NCBI GenBank assembly: GCA_947252645.1
Contig: CAMXWF010000004.1
Coordinates: 1-64,000, forward strand
Direction: 5' to 3'
DNA: 64,000 nt
Source of the DNA: an uncultured Bacteroidia bacterium
GTDB lineage: Bacteria; Bacteroidota; Bacteroidia; Bacteroidales; CAJPTX01
Shown here one piece after another: positions 25,447 to 33,856 of the stretch (its first letter is position 1; each line of letters starts with the position of its first letter). The notes below the pieces were generated by a model. The model saw only the letters and a list, made by a program, of their open reading frames with translations. It made no database searches and was not told the DNA's origin. A program made the translations under genes and the position numbers.

Positions 25447-26532
25447 AATAGCCTCCTGTATTGATTAATATAGCTTGTCCTCGCGAGAGCTCGGGTGGCT
25501 CGCGTACCGCTTGAACATGTTTGCTACCGCTAAGTTACAGTTTTCCTAGAAACCACACACGGCCCCATGGCTACCAGATGACGTTAGGCGAAGGAATCCA
25601 GTGGGAAACAGAGCAGGGATTAAACGCACAATCCGCCCGTGTGCATGTGGGTAAGCCGGCACTAGGTCTAAACCTCGCATTGGCCATTAGCGTTACGTAT
25701 GGAGCGCGCTGCACGGTCGCCCACATTTCTGCTCGTTTTGCAATCCACATAGTGCTCCAAGGCGCTATGCCGTCACGGGCGCACAGGCCTGCCCCCATGG
25801 CCTCCCTGGTGCCTGCTTTAGGCTGAACGCCATAGCTTCCAGGAAAACCTGCCCACGGGTGCTGACTGCCCCTGCAGGACGAACCGCAGTAGCCTTAGAC
25901 AGGGCCTACACGCTGGGAGGAGAGAGTCGAAGGACGCTGCCTCTCAGGCACTTCTCCGCTCCATGTTCGTACCAGCTTCGCTAAAAAGGCGTAAATGAGC
26001 GGCGATGCTACGGCGATGCTACGGCGATGCTACGGAGCTGGATTTTTCTTTTGGGGAGTTTTACGAGCTCGTCAGATTTGAATGCAGCACTTTCGGCTAC
26101 AACGCAGGGGAACAGGTGGGCTGACAAGGGCTTTTTGCGCAGCCCGAGGGCTCCATGGTTCAAGGGCTTACTGGGGGGGGGGTGGCATTTGAGGGGTCTA
26201 CAGTGTAACGGCCCCACAAGGTCAACAGGCAGCCCAGGGGTACATTCATCTCCGCCGGCCAAGCTGCCCCGGTGCCCACAGGGGCATACACGGGACGCCA
26301 GAACATACCGCACGCCTACCCTCATCGTGCTGGGTCGGTTGCGTTGGGCGACTAGCAGCACTGAGGCCTCTTGGCCTCCGCGCATTGGGCACTTTGGACT
26401 TTGCGCAACTGGACGTTGGCAACGCGAACCTATGGCTTGGGAGGCTAGCAAGGGCAGGTATCGCCCAGTGCAAGCCATACGCGCCCCTGACGCTGGAATC
26501 GGCATCGCACGCCCAAGGCTAGGCGGCCGCTT
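25447..26532. other. 1.1-kb region without a convincing gene
   Basis: Between the symporter start and the end of the PafA-like gene no frame shows family features. Overlapping frames on both strands (minus 26008-26505, plus 26027-26677) have the Pro/Ser/Arg/Cys composition of translated non-coding DNA. The region holds hairpin repeat copy C with a tandem 11-mer (25969-26040) and a run of ten G at 26173-26182. It could be decayed mobile or surface-protein sequence, or a non-coding RNA locus; I cannot decide. Confidence 0.5.
25969..26040. repeat. Intergenic repeat copy C with embedded 3x 11-bp tandem repeat
   Basis: GTACCAGCTTCGCT (25969-25982) and AGCGG (25998-26002) with TACGGAGCTG (26031-26040) are the same left and right landmarks as copies A and B. 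Inside, GGCGATGCTAC is repeated exactly three times without spacers (26001-26011, 26012-26022, 26023-26033), which looks like slippage expansion within the element. Confidence 0.6.
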
Positions 26533-28320
26533 TCACTCCCAAGCGATCACCGAGGTCAACGGCTGCCCCTGGCTCGCCGATGAGCAGGGTATATGGAGCA
26601 AGGCGCAGAGCGTAGGGGCAATGTCGCACTGGCTACACGGGCCCTCGATGACTCGGCGACGCATCCGCCACCCATAGAACACCAGCGGCACGCCCTGGCG
26701 CTGCGTATATTGGCTACTGAGGGCCTGCGCGCTGCAGGGCGAATCGCACACCCATCCTGGGGCCAGCTCCACGATCAATTGGCCCGAATGCTTGCCATGG
26801 AGGCCATTGGCCGCAAGCACGACCTCACGCAAGCCCCCGCTGGCCAAGCGAAGGTCGTGCGGGGTAAATACCTGCTTCACCCCAGCCATCCCCTCCAGCA
26901 GCCGGGCAGACTGCGCCAACACCGTCGACAAATCGAGGCCCAAGCTCTCTATCTTCAGCTCATCGAGGTAAAACTGCTGCCCATGGTAGCCCACGCAGAG
27001 CCCCTGCGCCTGGTAGCGCGCAGTCAGGTAGGCATTGAGCAGATAGTGGGCCTTAGCTGGAGAAAACACCCCCCCAGGCAATTGCCAATGGGCCAAGTAT
27101 TTAGGGGAGTCGTCCACGGCATAGGCGGAGGTAAGCACCACGAGGTATTGCCCAGGCCCTACCTCGCGGTCGAGGTAGTCGAGCAAGTGCGCCACTTGGC
27201 TATCAAACTGCATGAGCGCATCCTCCGCCTGGGGCGCCTCTGGCCCATAGAGTGCATTGATCCCTGCTAGGGCCGAGAAGTAGATCATCAGCAAATCGGG
27301 CACCTCGTCCCGACCAAGCTCGCCCGTGGACACTAAGGCCGTAGCGAATTCCTGCAGGAGCTGATTACCCTTGGGGATAAATTTCAAAACCTCAGTCGGA
27401 GGCCCTGACACCCGCGGCAAGGGGTAGCACCCCGTGGACTGCAAGCTGCTCAACGTCTGCTGCATACACGTAGCCCATTCGCTCTGGTGCGTGCGCAAAA
27501 GCGCATTGAGCCGTAATTGCCCCACAGTTTGCTGCGGCGCCCAGCCCGATGCAATGACCGAAGCCGCCACCCAACGCGCGTTGAAATCGCGCAGCAAATC
27601 GCGCTGATTGTGGGCGTAACGGCGTGAGGAGACCATGCGTGCGCTCTTAGCATCAAACCAAAACGCCCCATCGCACGTATGGCCCCCGAGGATAATGGAC
27701 GCATCGGCATCCAACGATAGGGCATAGATCTTCGCGTCCACGTAGGCCATGCGCCAGGCATCGGCCAACGTAGGCACAGCAAGGCGATCGGGACCTGCCT
27801 CGGCGTAGCTGACGTACGCACCTCCGGCCCCCACCACCGGCGTGCCAGCTACATATTCCCGCCGATTGGTGAGGCGTGAATACCAATACGACCCCACAAG
27901 GCCGTGAACGCGCGGCGGCGCGCCAGTGCTGATATTGGCCACCCCCGAAGGCATATCGCCCAGGAGCTGCGGCTGCTGGCAGGCGTAGGAGTAGCTACCA
28001 TCATTGATTAGGCGCACCAAGCCATCCGGGCGTAGGTGCTCCCAGTACTGCGCTATCATGTCGGCCCGAAGGTTGCCAGCTATCAGCTCTACCACCAGCC
28101 GCGGCGGCCGATCCATCCTGGCATTGGGCAATGCGTCTGCGCGTCCCGGCGGTGTTCCAAGCCCCGCAGACTCGCTGTGGCCAGCTAGCACCCGGGGAGC
28201 TGCTAGCAAAGCCAACACGCCCAAGGCCAAAATGCCCCCCATAGAAAGCACCAACTGGGTAAAGGCGCGGGGGCGCATGCCCCCAATTGAAGAGGTGGGC
28301 TTGTCGACATACGTCTTCAT
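26533..28320 (-). CDS. PafA-family alkaline phosphatase homologue lacking catalytic residues (pseudoenzyme)
   Basis: A 595-residue exported protein with the fold signature of Bacteroidota PafA phosphatases, but with the active site lost. Landmarks align clearly: PRLVVELIAGNLRADMI (73-89), STGAPPRVHGLVGSYWY (131-147), LSLDADASIILGGHTCDGAFWFD (split here only by name), the FSALAGINALYGP block (348-360), VVLTSAYAVDD (394-404), PLVFYG and DIAPTLCALLHIP. Where PafA has the metal Asp of VVDQMR, the nucleophile Thr and PGH, the KxR of SIKDR, the D and H of DYVGH, and the DH of LTADHG, this protein has Gly, Met/Val, DxD, Ala/Ala and Ala-Tyr. An N-terminal hydrophobic helix (21-41) anchors or exports it. 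ATG 28320 was chosen over an upstream frame from 28536. Likely a binding or structural role; not an enzyme of this type. Confidence 0.8.
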   Translation of the reverse strand: MKTYVDKPTSSIGGMRPRAFTQLVLSMGGILALGVLALLAAPRVLAGHSESAGLGTPPGRADALPNARMDRPPRLVVELIAGNLRADMIAQYWEHLRPDGLVRLINDGSYSYACQQPQLLGDMPSGVANISTGAPPRVHGLVGSYWYSRLTNRREYVAGTPVVGAGGAYVSYAEAGPDRLAVPTLADAWRMAYVDAKIYALSLDADASIILGGHTCDGAFWFDAKSARMVSSRRYAHNQRDLLRDFNARWVAASVIASGWAPQQTVGQLRLNALLRTHQSEWATCMQQTLSSLQSTGCYPLPRVSGPPTEVLKFIPKGNQLLQEFATALVSTGELGRDEVPDLLMIYFSALAGINALYGPEAPQAEDALMQFDSQVAHLLDYLDREVGPGQYLVVLTSAYAVDDSPKYLAHWQLPGGVFSPAKAHYLLNAYLTARYQAQGLCVGYHGQQFYLDELKIESLGLDLSTVLAQSARLLEGMAGVKQVFTPHDLRLASGGLREVVLAANGLHGKHSGQLIVELAPGWVCDSPCSAQALSSQYTQRQGVPLVFYGWRMRRRVIEGPCSQCDIAPTLCALLHIPCSSASQGQPLTSVIAWE

Positions 28321-28566
28321 ACTATGCCAATATTGTTGTTCGAGAGGCCTCGGCGTGTAGCGCGGCAAACGTACCCACCAGCTCTGCGTACGCACCGCGG
28401 GCAGGCAAAAGGGGCAGGATGGCCACGCAAAGCCCACAATGGCACTCCAACCAATCCACCAACCGACACCCACTACACGCACAGCACCTTGCCCCCACCG
28501 GGGCGCCAGCACCCAAAGGCGCCACGCGTGGGGCATGGCCCCAGGCGGCGATTGCGGATCGACTGG

Positions 28567-29409
28567 CTAGCTCGCCCACTCCTTAAGGTTGGCGATCTCC
28601 GTAGGCCAGAGGTCAGGCTCGGGCGTCTCTAGGATCAGCGGTATGCCATCGAAACGAGGGTCGCGGGCTATCCACATAAAGGTCTGACTCCCAATGGTCC
28701 CCTGCCCTATCGGGGCATGCCGATCCACGCGCGACCCTAAGGGCTTCATGGCGTCGTTGAGGTGCATACCCTTGAGGTACTTCAACCCAACCAGCTGGTC
28801 AAACTCGCGGAACGTCTTGTCGAATCCCGCTGGGGTAGCAATGTCATAGCCGGCCGCATAGGCGTGGCAGGTGTCTATGCACACCCCCACCCTGGATTTA
28901 TCCTCCACTTGCTCAATAATCTGCGCAATCTGCTCAAAGCTGTACCCCAGATTGGTGCCCTGGCCTGCCGTGTTCTCAATGACGGCCGCGACGCCCCTGG
29001 TAGCCGCCAGAGCCTTGTTGATACCCTCGGCAATTAGGGCCAAGCATCCATCTACCGTGATGGCCTTAAGGTGGCTTCCCGGGTGGAAATTGAGGCGGTC
29101 GAGCCCCAGCTGTTCGCAGCGGGCCAGCTCGTCGATGAAAGCATCGAGCGAGCGCATGCGCTTGCCAGGGTCGGGGTTGCCGATGTTGATCAAGTAGCTG
29201 TCGTGTGGCAAAATCTGGCTAGGCGTATACCCCCACTGCGCGCAGTTTGCCGTAAAGGCCTCCACCTCGGCTGCAGCCAACGGTGGGGCTTCCCACTGGC
29301 GCTGGTTCTTCGTGAATAGGGCAAATGCTGTGGCTTCTATTTCATGGGCGTTGCGCGGGGCATTGGCTGCTCCCCCTGCCGCGCTCACATGGGCACCGAA
29401 ATACTTCAT
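28567..29409 (-). CDS. nfo: Endonuclease IV (AP endonuclease)
   Basis: DNA base-excision repair enzyme that nicks 5' of abasic sites using a trinuclear zinc centre. The 280-residue protein begins MKYFGAHVSAAGG (first His ligand region), has LNFHPGSHLK, AAVIENTAGQG, VGVCIDTCHAYAAGYD, LKGMHLNDA and LETPEP, which carry the His, Glu and Asp ligands in the order of the family. It starts nine bases after the LysM gene stop, so it is probably on the same transcript. Confidence 0.97.
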   Translation of the reverse strand: MKYFGAHVSAAGGAANAPRNAHEIEATAFALFTKNQRQWEAPPLAAAEVEAFTANCAQWGYTPSQILPHDSYLINIGNPDPGKRMRSLDAFIDELARCEQLGLDRLNFHPGSHLKAITVDGCLALIAEGINKALAATRGVAAVIENTAGQGTNLGYSFEQIAQIIEQVEDKSRVGVCIDTCHAYAAGYDIATPAGFDKTFREFDQLVGLKYLKGMHLNDAMKPLGSRVDRHAPIGQGTIGSQTFMWIARDPRFDGIPLILETPEPDLWPTEIANLKEWAS

Positions 29410-29417
29410 GCCAGATG

Positions 29418-31532
29418 CTACTTTTGAGGTACAGGCTCCAGGGCCTGGCGTTGCGCCCGGTAGAGATCCATGGTCGCCTCGTCGGTCAGACCAAATTTTG
29501 GGCTAAACTCCAAAATAAAAACATGGTCATTCTCATAGGCGCTCTGCCCGTAGCGATGGACAAAGTGCCAACGATTTTGAAGCTGCTCCGCGTGGTGCCC
29601 TGCTAGGCAATAGCGGAAGTCGAGACCATAGCGATAGATGGCCCGCAGGAAATAGTTGAACACATCGTAGGCTTGGAAAGCGAACTGCGTGGGCTCGGTG
29701 TAGAAAAACCGGCGGTAGTTTTGCACAAAATAGCACACATTGCGGTCATTATAGTCCACGTAAAAGGGCGCAAAGAGCTTGACTCCCAGGGCTATCAGGT
29801 AGCTGTAGTCCAGCGTTGGCATCTTCATCCACTTCTGCATGCCATAAATCGTCATGGCGTTGTAGCCCAAGATGCGCAGGCGATTGAGCTGGCCCAGCAC
29901 CGTGCTGACAAACGGCTGGTTGTGCGAGGCCACAACGACAGTCACCGAGTCGTCACTCTGGAAAATGTCACTTAGCGTGCTGCCAACCTTGTCTGCCCCC
30001 TCGTTAGGCTGAAACATCACCGTACGGAAGTCTACCTGCTGGCCCGAGGACTCCGTGGCCAGTCGCTGCTCTATGAGTCGCTGTAGCTCGTTGCCCATAT
30101 CCACGTCGCGCACATTCTGCTCGCGCACCAGCAAAAGCTTCCCATGCCGTGGCCACCGAATGCTATTCGCATACGTATGCAGCTGCGAAGAGAAGGAAGG
30201 ATGGGCCTGGAAGAGAAATGGATTGCTGGCCAATGCCCTATCGGCCTCAGCCAACGGGGAAACCATGTTGATACGATGTTGCGCGGCGTAGGCAGCAATT
30301 GGGGCTATCTCCTTGGGGTACACGGGGCCAACGATGAGATCCATGTCACGCAAGTCATCGCCAGAAGCCAAGCGGATAGCCTCTAGTGGGTCGCTCTTGG
30401 TGTCAAACACTGTCAGCTCCACGGAATAGCCCGCAAGCTTGAAGCTCTCCAAGGCCAGCAGGGTGCCCCGGTAGAAGTCCAGATAGAGGGATGAAAATTG
30501 ATTCCCCGGGTGCTGCAACGTATCGCCCACGAGCTCCAGATCTGGCTGATGTTCAGAAGACGATGACGACCTACTCAGCGGGATGATCAGCGCGCAGCGC
30601 AAAACTTGAGTCTTTGGAAAGGGCTGTGCACCGTCACACTCCGGGCTGTAGCTGGGCTCCTGGTAGTCATTGTCCAGCAGAGGCTGGATCGTAGATTCCA
30701 CGGGAGTCCCTGCCTCGACCGTGTCCATTGCGCCGGGGCGCAATACCGCGGTGGGGATGCAGAGCACGCCCCCCGGCACCAGCGGCATGGTGCGGTATTC
30801 CTGGTTGCTGCGGTAGATGTCCTCTACCGTCATACCGTATTGTCGCGCGATGGAGTAGAGAGTCTCTCCAGGCTGAAGCGTATGGGGGCGACAACCAGGA
30901 ATGCAGAGGCGTTGTCCCACGGCCAATGGGGCCTCCGTAGCGAGGGCATTACGCGCCATGAGCTGTTCAAGCCCTATCCCATAGCGCCTGGCAATGCCGT
31001 AATAGCTCTCGCCTTCTTGGACAACATGCACAAAGCAATCATCGCGCTGCATCTGCGCGGCAGTGGCCTTCGAGGGAATACGCAGCACGGCGTGTTCCTT
31101 CAGCTGGTCGGAGGAAAGACGATTATAGTCCCGCAGCACTTGGACGTCTACTCCGTAGCGACGCGCAAGCCCGTAGAGCGTCTCCCCTGCTTGCACTATG
31201 TGGAGTGAAAAAGCCCCCTGGGCCACATCATGGATCGCACGGTACTTCTCCTCGGGGATTGGGATTCGCAGGGAAGCTCCTGCCGCAATTTGATCCAGTA
31301 GGTCGGGGTTCGCATTGACTATATCGCCCACAGTCACCCCGTACTTGCGACTTATGGAGTAGAGCGTCTCGCCGGGATTGACCTGATGTACCCAATAGAG
31401 CACGCTATCCACGCGCACAGCTGGCATGCCGTCCACGCTATCGGGAAACTGACCTTGCGCTGGGCTCCCCAAAGGCGCCAACAGCAGTACCAACAGGCAG
31501 AAAAACAGGCAGGGAGAAGCTAGGCTACGCAT
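29418..31532 (-). CDS. LysM-repeat protein with periplasmic-binding-protein (type 1) domain
   Basis: A 704-residue exported cell-envelope protein. From ATG 31532 it has a signal peptide (SPCLFFCLLVLLLAPLGSPAQ), then four LysM peptidoglycan-binding repeats at about 48-92, 111-153, 169-213 and 217-261 (each with a PGETLYSIARxYG-type core and ending in LCIP or LRIP), a linker, and from about 310 to the end a type 1 periplasmic-binding fold with DFYRGTLLALESF and MDLIVGPVYPKEI, as in branched amino-acid ABC binding proteins or LpoA-like activators. No ABC transporter genes are adjacent, so a role on the cell wall is more likely than nutrient import. The upstream in-frame ATG at 31637 precedes an unrelated extension and was rejected. 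Confidence 0.88.
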   Translation of the reverse strand: MRSLASPCLFFCLLVLLLAPLGSPAQGQFPDSVDGMPAVRVDSVLYWVHQVNPGETLYSISRKYGVTVGDIVNANPDLLDQIAAGASLRIPIPEEKYRAIHDVAQGAFSLHIVQAGETLYGLARRYGVDVQVLRDYNRLSSDQLKEHAVLRIPSKATAAQMQRDDCFVHVVQEGESYYGIARRYGIGLEQLMARNALATEAPLAVGQRLCIPGCRPHTLQPGETLYSIARQYGMTVEDIYRSNQEYRTMPLVPGGVLCIPTAVLRPGAMDTVEAGTPVESTIQPLLDNDYQEPSYSPECDGAQPFPKTQVLRCALIIPLSRSSSSSEHQPDLELVGDTLQHPGNQFSSLYLDFYRGTLLALESFKLAGYSVELTVFDTKSDPLEAIRLASGDDLRDMDLIVGPVYPKEIAPIAAYAAQHRINMVSPLAEADRALASNPFLFQAHPSFSSQLHTYANSIRWPRHGKLLLVREQNVRDVDMGNELQRLIEQRLATESSGQQVDFRTVMFQPNEGADKVGSTLSDIFQSDDSVTVVVASHNQPFVSTVLGQLNRLRILGYNAMTIYGMQKWMKMPTLDYSYLIALGVKLFAPFYVDYNDRNVCYFVQNYRRFFYTEPTQFAFQAYDVFNYFLRAIYRYGLDFRYCLAGHHAEQLQNRWHFVHRYGQSAYENDHVFILEFSPKFGLTDEATMDLYRAQRQALEPVPQK

Positions 31533-31780
31533 GGCTTGAACTAAACTAACCCTGGGGTAAACCACTAGAAAGTGGCGAGGCAATTTAAGCAAATCTCTGG
31601 GACAGCACGCCCGGGCAGGTAGCCCGCACGGCAACAAACCCCCCTACGCAGCAATTCAATCTGCTGCGAGGCACAAACGTGGGCTACCAGCATGGGCAGG
31701 CCTCCTCGACCCCGCGTTGCCAGTAGCCCACAGACCACCACACTCAAAAACAACTAGCCATCCTAGCCAGCACGGAGCAC

Positions 31781-33829
31781 CTACCAGATAGCAGGACGCT
31801 GCTCTGGTGCACGGTAGAAGGGGCTCTCCTTGGTCACATTATAGGTTTCATAGAACTCTGGGATGTTATACACAGCGCCATTGACGCGGTACTCGCCCGG
31901 GGAGTGGACATCCTCCTTGAGGCGACGCTGGAGATCCTCCTGCGTGCACACATTACGCCACACGCGGGCGTAGGAAAGGAAGAAGCGCTCCATAGGCCTG
32001 AAGCCATCCACGGCCTCCGCCTCCTGCCCCTGGGCGGCCTTCTCGGCTGTAGCGAGCTTATAGGCCTGCAGCGCAATGGTCAGCCCACCGTAATCGGCCA
32101 AGTTCTCCCCTAGGGTGAGCTTACCATCTATGTGGTAGCCAGGAGTCGGCTCAAAGGTATTGTAGTGATCGACCAACAAAGCCGTCTGCGCGTTGAAGCG
32201 CTCCGCATCGTCCTTGGTCCACCATTCCGCCAGGTTGCCCTCCTTATTGAAAAGACGCCCCTGGTCATCGAAGCCGTGCGTGATCTCATGGCCGATAACC
32301 ACCCCAATGGCCCCGTAGTTGACCGCATCGTCGACCTCGGGGTCAAAGAAGGGCGGCTGCAATATGCCTGCTGGGAACACTATCTCATTCATCGTGGGAT
32401 TGTAGTAGGCATTGACGGTCTGGGGGTACATAAGCCACTCCGTACGATCCACGGGCTTGCCCAGCTTGGCCATCTGTTCGTTGAAGTGGAACATCATGCC
32501 ATTCCGGATATTCTGCACATAGCTATCGCGCGAGACCACCAAATCAGAGTAATCCTTCCACTTGTCTGGGTAGCCTATCTTGACGGTGATGGCTGCGAGC
32601 TTCTCCAATGCCTTCTTCTTGGTCGAGTCGCTCATCCAGCTAAGGCCCTGGATGCGCTGGGCATAGGCCGTACGCAGGTGATCCACTAAATCCAACATCT
32701 TGGCCTTGGCCTCGGGGGAGAACTTATCTGCCACGTAGCGCTTACCCACGGCCTCCCCCAGGTAGGCCTGCACCGTCGAGGCCACGCGACGCCAACGGGG
32801 CTTCTGGGCCTTTTGGCCCGAGAGCACACGACCGTAGAACTCAAACTGGATGCTATCTATGGCATCGGAAAGACTCGAAGCGTAGTCGGTGAAAAAACGC
32901 ACGGTGAGGTAGTCCTTCCAAACGTTGATCGGGACATCCACCAAGGCCTTATCAACGCACTTGAAGTAGGCAGGATTATCCACGATGATGGTCGCCGGCG
33001 CATTCACGCCAAGATTCTGGAAATAGAGCGCCCAGTTGATGTTGGGTGTCAGCTTCTCCAGCTCCTCCAGGGTGAGCTTGTTGTAGAGCAGGTTCGGGTC
33101 GCGCATCTGCACCCGCGTATACATCCCTTCAGCGAGGTGCTTCTCCAGGTTGTAGACATCCTGCGCAACCGCCTGGGCCTGGGTGGCATCCTTACCCAGC
33201 GTGAGCAGCAGCGACTCAAGCATCTTGACGTAGCTCTGTTGGATGGTCCTAGCCCGCGCCGTGGTGTCGGTATAGTAGTCGCGGTCGGGCATTCCCAGCC
33301 CCGACTGGTAGAGCGAAAGGGTCATCTCTTCCGCCTTCTTGTTGTCCTGCTCCACGCTCAGGTAGAAAGGCGATGAGCCTCCCAAAGGCCGCTCGCGAGC
33401 CACCTCGCTGATCACCTGCGCTGGGGTGGTGATCTGAGCTATCATGGCAAAGTCATTGTCTAGCGGATGATACCCCTGCGCATTGCGCCGCGCAGAGTCC
33501 ATACCCGACGCATAGAAGTCTCCAATCTTGAGCCACTCTGCATTCGTTGTGTCGCCCTTGCGCTCCATGGCCTGGGTGAGCAACCCATGCACGTAGTCCT
33601 CGGCCTGCTCATGGAGCTGGTCAAATACCCCGTAGCGCGCCCGCTCGGCTGGTAGCGCAGTCTTAGACACCCAGCCTCCGTTGGCATACTGGTAATAGTT
33701 CATTCCAGGATCCTGCGTCAAATCCATGTCCGCACGCTGAAGTTGCGACCCCGTAGGCTTCTCCCCTTTACATGCTCCAAGCATCAGCAAAACTCCTAAT
33801 AGCATTAACCACGTTACGCTACGTCTCAT
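31781..33829 (-). CDS. pepO: M13 family zinc endopeptidase PepO, lipoprotein
   Basis: Neprilysin-type metallopeptidase that cleaves oligopeptides and small proteins in the periplasm or at the surface. The 682-residue precursor has a lipoprotein signal with lipobox LGAC (Cys20). The zinc site is VIGHEITHGFDD with His514, Glu515 and His518, and the third ligand and Asp are in ENLADYGG about 60 residues later; NAYYNPTMNEIVFPAGILQPP is the usual substrate-side motif. The C-terminus carries the family-typical CTEDLQ-like and FYRAPEQRPAIW ending with the C-terminal Trp. It starts 27 bases after the acyl-CoA dehydrogenase stop. Confidence 0.96.
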   Translation of the reverse strand: MRRSVTWLMLLGVLLMLGACKGEKPTGSQLQRADMDLTQDPGMNYYQYANGGWVSKTALPAERARYGVFDQLHEQAEDYVHGLLTQAMERKGDTTNAEWLKIGDFYASGMDSARRNAQGYHPLDNDFAMIAQITTPAQVISEVARERPLGGSSPFYLSVEQDNKKAEEMTLSLYQSGLGMPDRDYYTDTTARARTIQQSYVKMLESLLLTLGKDATQAQAVAQDVYNLEKHLAEGMYTRVQMRDPNLLYNKLTLEELEKLTPNINWALYFQNLGVNAPATIIVDNPAYFKCVDKALVDVPINVWKDYLTVRFFTDYASSLSDAIDSIQFEFYGRVLSGQKAQKPRWRRVASTVQAYLGEAVGKRYVADKFSPEAKAKMLDLVDHLRTAYAQRIQGLSWMSDSTKKKALEKLAAITVKIGYPDKWKDYSDLVVSRDSYVQNIRNGMMFHFNEQMAKLGKPVDRTEWLMYPQTVNAYYNPTMNEIVFPAGILQPPFFDPEVDDAVNYGAIGVVIGHEITHGFDDQGRLFNKEGNLAEWWTKDDAERFNAQTALLVDHYNTFEPTPGYHIDGKLTLGENLADYGGLTIALQAYKLATAEKAAQGQEAEAVDGFRPMERFFLSYARVWRNVCTQEDLQRRLKEDVHSPGEYRVNGAVYNIPEFYETYNVTKESPFYRAPEQRPAIW

Positions 33830-33856
33830 AGCTCTCTTCTGTTGGCTTAGTTGGTT

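Noticed and set aside
26173..26182. G10 run as a phase-variable switch
   Set aside because: It does not lie in a supported gene or a clear promoter, so a switch cannot be argued; kept only as an observation on the region.
26008..26677. Overlapping open frames on both strands (165 and 216 residues)
   Set aside because: Low-complexity Pro/Ser/Arg/Cys sequence with no domain; the frames run through the repeat and the G10 tract.
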